A stretch of DNA of 64,000 nucleotides from Rhodococcus qingshengii JCM 15477 (GTDB lineage: Bacteria; Actinomycetota; Actinomycetes; Mycobacteriales; Mycobacteriaceae): the NCBI RefSeq assembly GCF_023221595.1, contig NZ_CP096563.1, positions 1,284,501-1,348,500 of the forward strand, given 5' to 3'. Every line of letters starts with the position of its first letter. Position 1 is the first letter of the stretch. The position numbers and the translations under genes were made by a program. The notes beneath the pieces were generated by a model, which ran no database searches, had not been told where the DNA came from, and saw nothing but the letters and a program-made list of their open reading frames with translations. Below are positions 7,627-15,938 of this stretch, in pieces.

Positions 7627-9534
7627 ATGTGCCAGACACCTAAGGACGCAACACCGGCCACAGTCACGGCGAATCGCGAGGCAGTCGCACGGTATGCCAT
7701 GGACGACCGGCAGGATTTTGCCGACGCGGATCGAGGATTGATCGCTCCGTTGCCGGGCAAGGTTGTCGCCGATGACGGGCATACGGTCTTCGATCCCGAT
7801 GCGATGGCATACCTCGGTGACGATGTTGCCGCGCCGGAGACAGTCAATCCGAGCCTGTGGCGTCAAGGACAACTGATGCGCCGAGGTGGTCTGTATCAGG
7901 TGACGGATCGCCTTTACCAGGTACGGAACAACGACCTGGCAAATTTGACGGTTGTCGAAGGTGGCGAGGGACTGATCGTCATCGACTGTATGGCGGGGGT
8001 CGAATCGGCGCGCCAGGGTATGAAGATGATTCGTGAGCACGTCAGCGACAAGCCAGTTTCGGCGATCATCTACACGCACACCCACATCGACCACTACGGC
8101 GGAGTCAAAGGGATCGTCGATCTGGACGACGTGACGTCCGGGCGAGTTCCGATCATCGCACCGGGCACGATCGCGTCGTTCGACAAGTTCGCGATCGGGG
8201 AAAACGTCGTCGCCGGAAATGCCATGGCGAGACGGTCCTTCTACGCCTTCGGTGGATTGCTCGATCTCGATGCCAAAGGGATGGTTACCTGCGGCATCGG
8301 CACGATCAGCACGAAAGGTCCACTTGTCTCGTATATTTCCCCCACTGACAGCATCACGGAGACCGGAACGAAGCGTGAGATAGCCGGTCTGGAATTCGAG
8401 TTCCTCTACGCGCCGGATACCGAGGCCCCGGAGGAAATGCACATCTGGATCCCCGAACTCGCCGCGCTGACCTGTGCGGAGAACGCCAATCATTCGCTCC
8501 ACAACATCCAGACCTTAAGAGGTGCGCGCACTCGCGACGCTCGGAACTTCGCGCGGTATCTGGACGAGACTCTCGAACGGTGGGGAGACGACGCGGCTGT
8601 TCACTACGGACCGCACACGTGGCCGGTGTGGGGTAACGAGAACCTGGTGCCGTTCATCGAATCGCAAAGGGACACTTACAAGTACATTCACGACCAGGCA
8701 CTCCGTCTCGCGAACAAGGGGTACACGCCGCTCGAAGCTGCCGAGGTGATCGAACTACCGGACGAACTCGGGCGCAAGTGGTACAACCGCGGATATCACG
8801 GCACTCTGCACCACGACGTTCGCGCCGTGTACACCAAGGAACTGGGAATGTGGGACGGCGATCCGGTGTCGCTTCATCCTCATCCGCCGGTCGAATCGGC
8901 GAAGAGGTTCGTCGATCTCCTTGGCGCGCAGAAGATCCTGGACGAGGGTAAGCGGGCATTCGACGCCGCGGACTACCGATGGGCGGCAGAGATCCTGCAC
9001 AAGTTGGTGTTCGCGCAACCGGAGAACGCCGAAGCGAGGAACCTGCAAGCCGACGTCTACGAGCAGATGGGCTATCAAGCCGAAGGGCCGCAGTGGCGTG
9101 GGATCTATCTCTCGGCCGCATTGGAACTACGCGAGGGCGCCCAGCCTGCCCCGTACGTCACGGCAAGTCAGGACAGTGTCCTCGCGATGCCCATCGACAT
9201 CCTCTTCGACTTCGTTGCAATACATCTCATCGGCGACAAGGCCACCGACGCGGAACTGCGGATCGATTTCGTGTTCACCGATCGCGGCGACGAGGCATGG
9301 ACTGCGTGGGTCAAGCGCGGTGTCCTCAATGCACGTAAGGGTGCGTCACCGAACACACAACTGACGGTCTCGGGCCCGAAGGCGGCGCTCGTGGGAGCGC
9401 TTCTGCAACCGGGCGCGGCCGCCGAACTGGCCAAGGCCGGGCAGATTTCGCTCGACGGAGACGAATCAGCGCTCGAGACGCTGGGAGGGTTGCTCGATAC
9501 CTTCGATCCCAGTTTCAATATCGTCACGCCGTAA
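7627..9534 (+). CDS. alkyl/aryl-sulfatase, SdsA1/BDS1-type metallo-beta-lactamase fold
   Basis: 635 aa from ATG 7627 with GGGGAG directly upstream. The zinc-binding motif THTHIDHYGG places His151, His153, Asp155 and His156. Later zinc/acid ligands appear in FLYAPDTEAPEEMHIWIPE and TCAENANHSLHNIQTLRGA. The C-terminal ~130 residues resemble the SCP2-like domain of SdsA1 (IDFVFTDRGDEAWTAWVKRG). Such enzymes hydrolyse sulfate esters such as SDS to alcohol and sulfate. There is no signal peptide, so action would be intracellular. It begins a run of same-strand genes. Confidence 0.92.
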   Translation: MCQTPKDATPATVTANREAVARYAMDDRQDFADADRGLIAPLPGKVVADDGHTVFDPDAMAYLGDDVAAPETVNPSLWRQGQLMRRGGLYQVTDRLYQVRNNDLANLTVVEGGEGLIVIDCMAGVESARQGMKMIREHVSDKPVSAIIYTHTHIDHYGGVKGIVDLDDVTSGRVPIIAPGTIASFDKFAIGENVVAGNAMARRSFYAFGGLLDLDAKGMVTCGIGTISTKGPLVSYISPTDSITETGTKREIAGLEFEFLYAPDTEAPEEMHIWIPELAALTCAENANHSLHNIQTLRGARTRDARNFARYLDETLERWGDDAAVHYGPHTWPVWGNENLVPFIESQRDTYKYIHDQALRLANKGYTPLEAAEVIELPDELGRKWYNRGYHGTLHHDVRAVYTKELGMWDGDPVSLHPHPPVESAKRFVDLLGAQKILDEGKRAFDAADYRWAAEILHKLVFAQPENAEARNLQADVYEQMGYQAEGPQWRGIYLSAALELREGAQPAPYVTASQDSVLAMPIDILFDFVAIHLIGDKATDAELRIDFVFTDRGDEAWTAWVKRGVLNARKGASPNTQLTVSGPKAALVGALLQPGAAAELAKAGQISLDGDESALETLGGLLDTFDPSFNIVTP

Positions 9535-9551
9535 CGAAGGGATAGCTTTCG

Positions 9552-10532
9552 ATGTGTACACGCTTGGTCTACTTGGGGCCCAACGACACTGTGATCACTG
9601 CTCGATCGATGGATTGGAAGGTCGACCTCGGAACAAACCTCTGGGCATTCCCGCGCGGCATGACCAGAGAGGGCTGTGCAGGTCCGAACTCGATACAGTG
9701 GACGTCGAAATACGGAAGTGTTGTCGCGACGGCCTACGACATGTGCACGACCGACGGGGTCAACGAGGCTGGGCTGTCTGCCAATCTTTTGTGGTTGGTC
9801 GAGTCCGAGTACCCGACGTATGACGGTTCGACCCCGGGATTGTCGATCGCGGCGTGGGCGCAATACGTCCTGGATCGCTTTGCGACAGTTCAGGAAGCGG
9901 TCGAAGTACTCGCGTCGGAACCGTTCACGGTAGTGACCGCTGCCGTTCCCGGCGAAGACCGCCTCGCAACGCTGCACATGTCGCTCTCGGACGCCGGGGG
10001 AGACAGCGCGATCATCGAGTACGTCGGTGGACGCCCGACGATTCATCACAGCCGTGAGTACCAGGTGATGACCAATTCGCCGATCTTCGATCAGCAACTC
10101 GCCGTCAACGAGTACTGGAAGCAGATCAACGGAACCGTCATGCTGCCCGGAACCAACCGTGCCGCTGACAGATTCGCGCGGGCATCGTTCTATGTGGATG
10201 CGATACCGCAGACGGACGATCCGCGGGCGGCGTTGGCATCCACCTTCAGCGTTATTCGGAATGTGTCGGTGCCCCTCGGTATTTCGACTCCCGACGAGCC
10301 CAACATTTCATCGACCCGTTGGCGTACGGTCGTCGATCACAAACGCACGCTCTATTTCTTCGAGTCGGCAATGACGCCCAATACCTTCTGGGTGGACGTG
10401 GCGTCGATGGATCTCGCGGAAGGGACACCCGTCCGAAAGCTCGGACTCGGACCGAACGAGAGCACCGTCTATTCCGGTGACTCCACTGACCAGTTCGAAC
10501 GGGCGGAGGCATTCACGTTCGCGGGAGCATAA
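9552..10532 (+). CDS. linear amide C-N hydrolase (choloylglycine hydrolase / penicillin V acylase family)
   Basis: 326 aa. The N-terminal nucleophile is Cys2 (MCTRLVYLG), exposed after Met removal as in Ntn hydrolases. Other conserved pieces are TARSMDWKVDLG (Arg/Asp of the active site), the NEAGLSANLLWL stretch, TNSPIFDQQL (Asn) and a late Arg in SSTRWRTVVDHK. The family cleaves bile-salt conjugates, penicillin V or N-acyl homoserine lactones. No signal peptide is seen. It lies 17 bp after the sulfatase and 104 bp before an MHS permease, so a shared catabolic role is possible but the substrate is open. Confidence 0.88.
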   Translation: MCTRLVYLGPNDTVITARSMDWKVDLGTNLWAFPRGMTREGCAGPNSIQWTSKYGSVVATAYDMCTTDGVNEAGLSANLLWLVESEYPTYDGSTPGLSIAAWAQYVLDRFATVQEAVEVLASEPFTVVTAAVPGEDRLATLHMSLSDAGGDSAIIEYVGGRPTIHHSREYQVMTNSPIFDQQLAVNEYWKQINGTVMLPGTNRAADRFARASFYVDAIPQTDDPRAALASTFSVIRNVSVPLGISTPDEPNISSTRWRTVVDHKRTLYFFESAMTPNTFWVDVASMDLAEGTPVRKLGLGPNESTVYSGDSTDQFERAEAFTFAGA

Positions 10533-10636
10533 GGCTTCGGGGCGTAGTAAAAATCCAATCGTGAAACTTCTTGACATTTCTACTCCGTTCAGATGAAACT
10601 TTGTTGCATATTCGGGTTTCGTCAACGGAGGACGGC

Positions 10637-11968
10637 ATGGGCATCACAGTGCAGACACGGAATGATGGTGCGCAGCTCAAACGGCGCAGGGCGCTCGTCG
10701 CCGGCTCCGTCGGAAATTTCATCGAGTGGTACGAGTTCGGTGTGTACGGGTTCTTCGCGACGATCATCGCGTCGAACTTCTTCAGCGCCGACGGCTCCGG
10801 CGACCTCGAAAGCCTGATCAAGACCTACGCGTCGTTTGCGCTGGCCTTCTTCTTCCGCCCAGTGGGGGCCGCGCTGTTCGGTCGACTCGGTGACCGCATC
10901 GGCCGACGCCCCACCTTGGTGATCGTTCTTCTGCTTATGTCGGGTGCGACGACCCTGATCGGTGTGCTCCCCACCTACGAGAGCGTCGGAATTCTGGCAC
11001 CGCTGCTCTTGACGGTCCTTCGAATTCTGCAGGGATTGTCGGCTGGCGGTGAGTTCGGCGGTGCAGTGTCGGTGATGACCGAGTTTGCTCCGCCCGGACG
11101 ACGCGGGCTCTACGGCTCGTGGCAGTCGTTCACCGTCGCGCTCGGACTGCTCGCCGGTGCGGGGATCGCAGCACTCCTCGCTACTGTCCTCGACTCGGGA
11201 CAGCTCGGTGACTGGGGCTGGCGCATTCCGTTCCTCCTTGCACTTCCGATGGGTCTGGTTGCTCTGTGGCTCAGGCTCCGCCTCGAAGAAACGCCGTCGT
11301 TCGAGCGTGCTCGATCAGTCCAGTCCGAACCGACAGCTGATGCAGCGGCGCCTGTAGTGCAGCCGACTGTCGGAGAGACAGCCAAGGCGATTCTGCTCGG
11401 AATCGGGCGGTTGATGGGGTGGTCTGCTGCCGGTTACACGTTCCTCGTAGTGATGCCGACTTATCTTCAGAGTTCGCTCAACGCGACTTTCCATCAGGCA
11501 CTTGTTGCTTCCGTGCTCGCCAATGCGGGCTTCGCGGTGACCATTCCGATCGCGGGTGGACTCAGCGATCGCATCGGACGACGCGCGGTCATGCTCACCG
11601 GCACCGTGATAATTCTGGTCTTGGCTCTGCCGCTGCTCAACGTCCTGCAGAACGAGCAGACGTCTTTGACAGCCAAGGGATTTGCAGTGTTTGCCGCCGG
11701 CGCCGCAGTGGGACTTGTTGCCGGACCCGGACCCGCCATGCTCTCCGAGATGTTCCCCACCTCGGTTCGGTACACCGGATTGGGACTCGCATACTCCCTG
11801 TCCAACGCGGTCTTTTCGGGCTGCGCCGGTTTGATCATCACGTGGCTGATCAAGGAAACTTCCAATCTCGATATTCCGGCCTACTTCGTGATGGCAACGT
11901 GCGCCGTCAGTGCGATCGCCTTGAGTACCTTGCGAGGAAATGCCCACAAGCGGGCACTCGTCGACTGA
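10637..11968 (+). CDS. MFS permease, metabolite:H+ symporter (MHS) family
   Basis: 443 aa from ATG 10637 with GGAGGAC upstream. MHS hallmarks are the opening GSVGNFIEWYEFGVYGFFA, then FFRPVGAALFGRLGDRIGRR, LQGLSAGGEFGGAVSVMTEF and the second-half GGLSDRIGRRAVML. The family imports organic acids, betaines and shikimate-like compounds with protons. It sits 46 bp ahead of anmK, making it the best local candidate to import a substrate for the amino-sugar genes, although MHS members are not known to me as MurNAc carriers. Confidence 0.88.
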   Translation: MGITVQTRNDGAQLKRRRALVAGSVGNFIEWYEFGVYGFFATIIASNFFSADGSGDLESLIKTYASFALAFFFRPVGAALFGRLGDRIGRRPTLVIVLLLMSGATTLIGVLPTYESVGILAPLLLTVLRILQGLSAGGEFGGAVSVMTEFAPPGRRGLYGSWQSFTVALGLLAGAGIAALLATVLDSGQLGDWGWRIPFLLALPMGLVALWLRLRLEETPSFERARSVQSEPTADAAAPVVQPTVGETAKAILLGIGRLMGWSAAGYTFLVVMPTYLQSSLNATFHQALVASVLANAGFAVTIPIAGGLSDRIGRRAVMLTGTVIILVLALPLLNVLQNEQTSLTAKGFAVFAAGAAVGLVAGPGPAMLSEMFPTSVRYTGLGLAYSLSNAVFSGCAGLIITWLIKETSNLDIPAYFVMATCAVSAIALSTLRGNAHKRALVD

Positions 11969-12014
11969 CCGCAGCTTTTCCGAATGCCGAAACGATCCGA
12001 GTAAGGGATATTTC

Positions 12015-13211
12015 ATGAGAGTCATCGGCCTGATGTCCGGTACTTCGTACGACGCTATCGATGCTGCCGCAGCAGACATCCGGATCGACGGGGACACTCT
12101 TGTGCTCACCCCACTGGGCATGGTCAGCGAACCGTATTCCGGTGAGTTGCGGGCTGCGGTGGCGGCTGCGGTCCCGCCGGCGTCCACCACTGTCGGTCAG
12201 ATCTGCCAACTTGACACCGAGATCGGACAGGCATTTGCGGCCGTCGCTGCGCGGGCGAACGAGGAACTGTGCGGTGGCAGTGCGGAATTGATCTCCTCAC
12301 ATGGTCAGACGATGTTCCACTGGGTCGAAGGAGCGCAAGTAAAAGGCACTCTCCAGCTCGGGCAGCCGGCCTGGATAGCCGAGAAGACCGGATGCACGGT
12401 CGTGTCGGACCTGCGCTCTCGCGACGTGGCGACGGGTGGTCAGGGCGCACCACTTGTCAGCGCATTCGACGTATTGTGGCTCAACGGAAGAACTTCGGGT
12501 TCCGTCGCGCTCAATCTCGGTGGCATCGCGAACGTCACTGCTCCGGGTGGCGTCCCGACATCGACGGCAGATGGTGCCGCAGTACCGATTGCCTTCGACA
12601 CCGGCCCCGCAAATGCGCTGATCGACGCTGCGGTAAGCGAATTCACCGCGGGGGAGCAGTGGTTCGATCTCGGAGGTGCTCTGGGCGCAGCGGGCACACC
12701 GAACGTCGATCTGCTCGCACAACTACTGAGCGAACCGTATTACGCGCAGCCCGCTCCCAAGAGCACAGGCAAGGAATTGTTCCATCGGGACTACCTACTC
12801 GCCGCACTGCGGGGCTACGAATCCTTGTCTCTGGCCGACATCGTCGCGACACTGACTGCACTGACCGCCCGGACCGTCGCCGATTCCGTCAAAGCGCTGG
12901 CGGCTACCGAAGTGGTGGTGTCAGGCGGTGGCACCAAGAACCCGACGTTGATGGCGATGCTCCGTGACGAACTGGGCGACATCGCGCTTGTCCCTTCGGA
13001 CGAGCTCGGCGTCACTTCCGACATCAAGGAAGCATTGGCTTTCGCGGTTCTCGGCTATCTCACCGCACACGGATTGCCTGGAAGCATCGCTTCGTGCACC
13101 GGTGCGCGTCACGCCAGTGTGCTCGGATCTCTGACGCCAGGAAGCCGTGGGCTGCCTAGAATCACATCGGTGCCGTCAGCTCCGAAAACGATGCGAATCG
13201 AGGCGTTATGA
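12015..13211 (+). CDS. anmK: anhydro-N-acetylmuramic acid kinase
   Basis: 398 aa from ATG 12015 (AAGGGAT upstream). Motifs: GLMSGTSYDAIDAA at the N-terminus (ATP/sugar site, usually MSGTSxDGxD), SDLRSRDVATGGQGAPLVSA with the catalytic Asp, VALNLGGIANVT and FDTGPANALIDA. AnmK phosphorylates and opens 1,6-anhydro-MurNAc to MurNAc-6-phosphate. It overlaps the RpiR regulator by 4 bp (ATGA) and is followed by murQ and nagB, the next steps. This is a cytoplasmic cell-wall recycling enzyme. Confidence 0.94.
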   Translation: MRVIGLMSGTSYDAIDAAAADIRIDGDTLVLTPLGMVSEPYSGELRAAVAAAVPPASTTVGQICQLDTEIGQAFAAVAARANEELCGGSAELISSHGQTMFHWVEGAQVKGTLQLGQPAWIAEKTGCTVVSDLRSRDVATGGQGAPLVSAFDVLWLNGRTSGSVALNLGGIANVTAPGGVPTSTADGAAVPIAFDTGPANALIDAAVSEFTAGEQWFDLGGALGAAGTPNVDLLAQLLSEPYYAQPAPKSTGKELFHRDYLLAALRGYESLSLADIVATLTALTARTVADSVKALAATEVVVSGGGTKNPTLMAMLRDELGDIALVPSDELGVTSDIKEALAFAVLGYLTAHGLPGSIASCTGARHASVLGSLTPGSRGLPRITSVPSAPKTMRIEAL

Positions 13212-14083
13212 CTTTGGACCGGAGTGCTCCGGCGTCCGTCGACCTGCTTGCTCGTATTCGTGCATCACTGAGTAGCCTCTCGCCTGCCGAGCTGCGGATC
13301 GCCGAAATCATCGAAGCCGACCCCAGTCTGGCCTCCACCCTGACGGTCAACGACCTCGCCGAACGAGCGTCGACAAGCACGGCGACAGTGGTCCGCACAG
13401 CCAAACGACTCGGTTTCGAGGGTTATCCACAGCTTCGTCTCGCGCTGGCGGCGATCAGCGGGTCCGGTACAGAGAACACGATCCCGCTCGGTGTGGACAT
13501 CGTTGCTGCCGACTCGGCCGGTGAGGTGATGGCCAAGCTCGCCGAGTTCGAATCCGAACAACTCAAGGGCACGGCGCAATTGACAGATCCTGCTGCGCTC
13601 GAAGAAGTTGTGTCCCGGATTCGATCCGCCCGCCGCGTCGAGGTCTACGGCATCGGCGCCTCTGGCATCGTCGCGCAAGACCTCACGTTGAAGCTCTCTC
13701 GCATCGACGTCAACTGCCGGGTTCATCTCGACCGAGACGCGGCCATGGTCAGCGCCAGCTTGCTCGGACCGGACGACATCGCAGTGGGGATCTCACATTC
13801 GGGTGAGACTTCGGATGTCGTGGAACCACTTGCCCTTGCCCGTCGAACCGGGGCGTCGACGGCTGCGATCACCGGAGGGGCACGATCGACGCTCGCCGTG
13901 CAGTCACATCACGTTCTGCTCACTGCCGGTAGAGAATTCGGTTTCCGATCGGCTGCGATGGCAAGCCGCACCGGTCAGCTGTTGGTAGTCGACACAATTT
14001 TTGCGATGGTGGCGCACTCGCTGCCCAGCGCACTCTCTGCTCTGCAACGAAGCCATGATGCCATTGCTTCGAAGCGGCACTGA
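13208..14083 (+). CDS. MurR/RpiR-family regulator (HTH_6 + SIS)
   Basis: 291 aa. Residues ~10-80 are the RpiR HTH (SPAELRIAEIIEADPSLAS, STATVVRTAKRLGFEGYPQL); residues ~125-255 are a SIS sugar-phosphate isomerase domain (VEVYGIGASGIVAQDLTLKL, VGISHSGETSDVVEPLALA). MurR in E. coli senses MurNAc-6-phosphate, the product of AnmK and substrate of MurQ. Its position between anmK and murQ, overlapping anmK by 4 bp, strongly suggests the same ligand. The stop codon is the first base triplet of a tandem repeat. Confidence 0.9.
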   Translation: MTLDRSAPASVDLLARIRASLSSLSPAELRIAEIIEADPSLASTLTVNDLAERASTSTATVVRTAKRLGFEGYPQLRLALAAISGSGTENTIPLGVDIVAADSAGEVMAKLAEFESEQLKGTAQLTDPAALEEVVSRIRSARRVEVYGIGASGIVAQDLTLKLSRIDVNCRVHLDRDAAMVSASLLGPDDIAVGISHSGETSDVVEPLALARRTGASTAAITGGARSTLAVQSHHVLLTAGREFGFRSAAMASRTGQLLVVDTIFAMVAHSLPSALSALQRSHDAIASKRH

Positions 14084-14149
14084 CGAGGAGTCGTCGCTGT
14101 GAGTACTGACGAGGAGTCGTCGCTGTGAGTACTGACGAGGAGTCGTCGT
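14081..14149 (+). repeat. 26-bp tandem repeat (2.65 copies) holding two coupled nano-ORFs
   Basis: Unit 14081-14106 begins TGACGAGGAGTCGTCG and recurs exactly at 14107-14132 and partly at 14133-14149. Each copy has a GAGGAG ribosome-binding core and a GTG start. This creates GTG ORFs at 14099-14128 (MSTDEESSL) and 14125-14151 (MSTDEESS) joined by GTGA and, to the next ATG at 14151, TAATG overlaps. The array sits between the murR-type stop and murQ. Confidence 0.85.
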
Positions 14150-14180
14150 AATGAATATCGATCGAGGAGGACTCGCCACA

Positions 14181-15098
14181 ATGCAATTGGAAATGCTCTC
14201 CACCGAGAGACCCAACCCTCTGACCCGCGATCTCGATGTCATGTCGGTGTCGGGTCTGCTGACGGTGATGAATCAACAGGACGCAATCGTGGCCGGCGCG
14301 GTGGCAGCGGTACTACCCGCCATCGAAGCCGCAGTCGACTTGATCGTCGCGGCCCGAGCACAAGGTGGTCGACTGATCTACCTGGGAGCGGGGACAAGTG
14401 GGCGTCTGGGAGTTCTCGACGCGGTGGAATGCCCTCCGACGTTCGGGACCGATCCGGGCGAGGTGATCGGCATCATCGCCGGTGGCCCTGGAGCGTTTCT
14501 GAACGCCGTCGAGGGGGCAGAGGACGATCCGCGAGCGGCTGGGGTCGATCTCGACGCAATCTCGTTGAACGCCAACGACGTCGTGGTGGGTCTGGCTGCC
14601 AGCGGTCGTACCCCCTACGTCATCGGGGGACTCGATCACGCCCGCGAACTCGGCGCTGCAACAGTGGCAGTCTCGTGCAACCGGAACGCGGCAATGAGTT
14701 CTCACGCCGGCGTGGCCATCGAAGTGGAGACCGGCCCCGAAATCCTCACCGGATCGACGAGGCTCAAGGCCGGAACTGCGCAGAAGATGGTGTGCAACAT
14801 GCTCTCCACGGCGAGTATGGTTCGCTCCGGGAAGGCATTCCACAATCTGATGGTCGATCTTCGGCCGACCAATGCCAAGCTTGTCGATCGTGCGAACCGG
14901 ATCGTCGCGGCAGCCACCGGAGTCGATACCGAGATCGCTGCGGAGACCATCGACAATGCCGATGGTCATGTGAAGGCAGCGGTCGTCATGTTGTTGGCCG
15001 AATGCGACTTCGCCGAAGCAACCGAACTGTTGGACCGCGCTTCGGGTTCGGTACGTGAGGCCATCGTCGGAGCCGGCAAGAGCAGTGAGGAAGTCTGA
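14181..15098 (+). CDS. murQ: N-acetylmuramic acid 6-phosphate etherase
   Basis: 305 aa from ATG 14181 (MQLEMLSTERPNPLTRDLD), which has GAGGAGG 10 bases upstream; the in-frame ATG at 14151 would add 10 residues and couples to the upstream repeat by a TAATG overlap, so both starts may be used. Conserved pieces: LIYLGAGTSGRLGVLDAVEC, the PPTFG segment, VGLAASGRTPYVIGGL, TGSTRLKAGTAQKMVCNMLS and FHNLMVDLRPTNAKL. MurQ cleaves the lactyl ether to give GlcNAc-6-phosphate and D-lactate. The following nagB starts at the next base after the stop. Confidence 0.93.
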   Translation: MQLEMLSTERPNPLTRDLDVMSVSGLLTVMNQQDAIVAGAVAAVLPAIEAAVDLIVAARAQGGRLIYLGAGTSGRLGVLDAVECPPTFGTDPGEVIGIIAGGPGAFLNAVEGAEDDPRAAGVDLDAISLNANDVVVGLAASGRTPYVIGGLDHARELGAATVAVSCNRNAAMSSHAGVAIEVETGPEILTGSTRLKAGTAQKMVCNMLSTASMVRSGKAFHNLMVDLRPTNAKLVDRANRIVAAATGVDTEIAAETIDNADGHVKAAVVMLLAECDFAEATELLDRASGSVREAIVGAGKSSEEV

Positions 15099-15878
15099 AT
15101 GGAAATCGTCATAGTTCCCAGTCCGGAGGACGGCGGGCGAATCGCTGCCGATATCGTTTGCGGCGCAATCGAAAACGGAGCGCGGACGCTCGGCCTCGCG
15201 ACCGGATCGTCACCGCTGCACACGTATCGAGAGCTGATCAAGAGGCATCGAGAATCGGGAGTGTCGTTCGCGGCGATGAGCGCGTATCTTCTCGACGAGT
15301 ATGTAGGTCTCACGTCCGATCAGCCGCAGTCCTACGCGCACACCATCCGCACGGAACTCGTGGATCACCTCGACATCGACAATGCGCGAGTGTTCAGCCC
15401 CGACGGCGGGGCCGCGGATCCCAGTGACGCTGCCCGGCGTTACGACGCTGCCATCGCCGAAAACGGTCCCATCGACGTGCAGATCCTCGGCATCGGCCTG
15501 AACGGACACATCGGTTTCAACGAGCCCTCCTCCTCGCTTGCATCGCGCACCCGAGTGAAGACCTTGACCGAGAGGACCCGCGCCGACAATGCACGGTTCT
15601 TCGCAGACCCAGCCGACGTACCGCATCATGTGATCACGCAAGGGCTCGGAACCATCAGTGATGCAAGGCATCTCGTCCTGATCGCGGACGGCGCCCGCAA
15701 AGCGCCCGCCGTCCGGGCCGCGGTCGAAGGTCCGGTCTCGGCATTCTGCCCGGCGTCGGTGCTGCAGCTGCATCCACACGTGACCGTCATAGTCGACGAG
15801 GCAGCTGCCGGCGAACTCCAACTAGCGGACTTCTACCGCTACACAACCGAGCACAAGCCTGCAGAGCAAGGTTACTGA
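15099..15878 (+). CDS. nagB: glucosamine-6-phosphate deaminase
   Basis: 259 aa, ATG abutting the murQ stop. Motifs: LGLATGSSPLHTYRELI (phosphate loop), AYLLDEYVGL with the catalytic Asp, VQILGIGLNGHIGFNEPSSS with the active-site His, and the late RHLVLIADGARKAPAV stretch. NagB converts glucosamine-6-phosphate to fructose-6-phosphate plus ammonia. The step before it, deacetylation of GlcNAc-6-phosphate by NagA, has no gene in this window, so NagA must be encoded elsewhere if the pathway is complete. Confidence 0.93.
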   Translation: MEIVIVPSPEDGGRIAADIVCGAIENGARTLGLATGSSPLHTYRELIKRHRESGVSFAAMSAYLLDEYVGLTSDQPQSYAHTIRTELVDHLDIDNARVFSPDGGAADPSDAARRYDAAIAENGPIDVQILGIGLNGHIGFNEPSSSLASRTRVKTLTERTRADNARFFADPADVPHHVITQGLGTISDARHLVLIADGARKAPAVRAAVEGPVSAFCPASVLQLHPHVTVIVDEAAAGELQLADFYRYTTEHKPAEQGY

Positions 15879-15938
15879 AAAGCGGGCTGCTGAAAGCGGA
15901 CTTGATCTCCAGCGCAGTTGAGGTCCTAGCCTCGGGGG

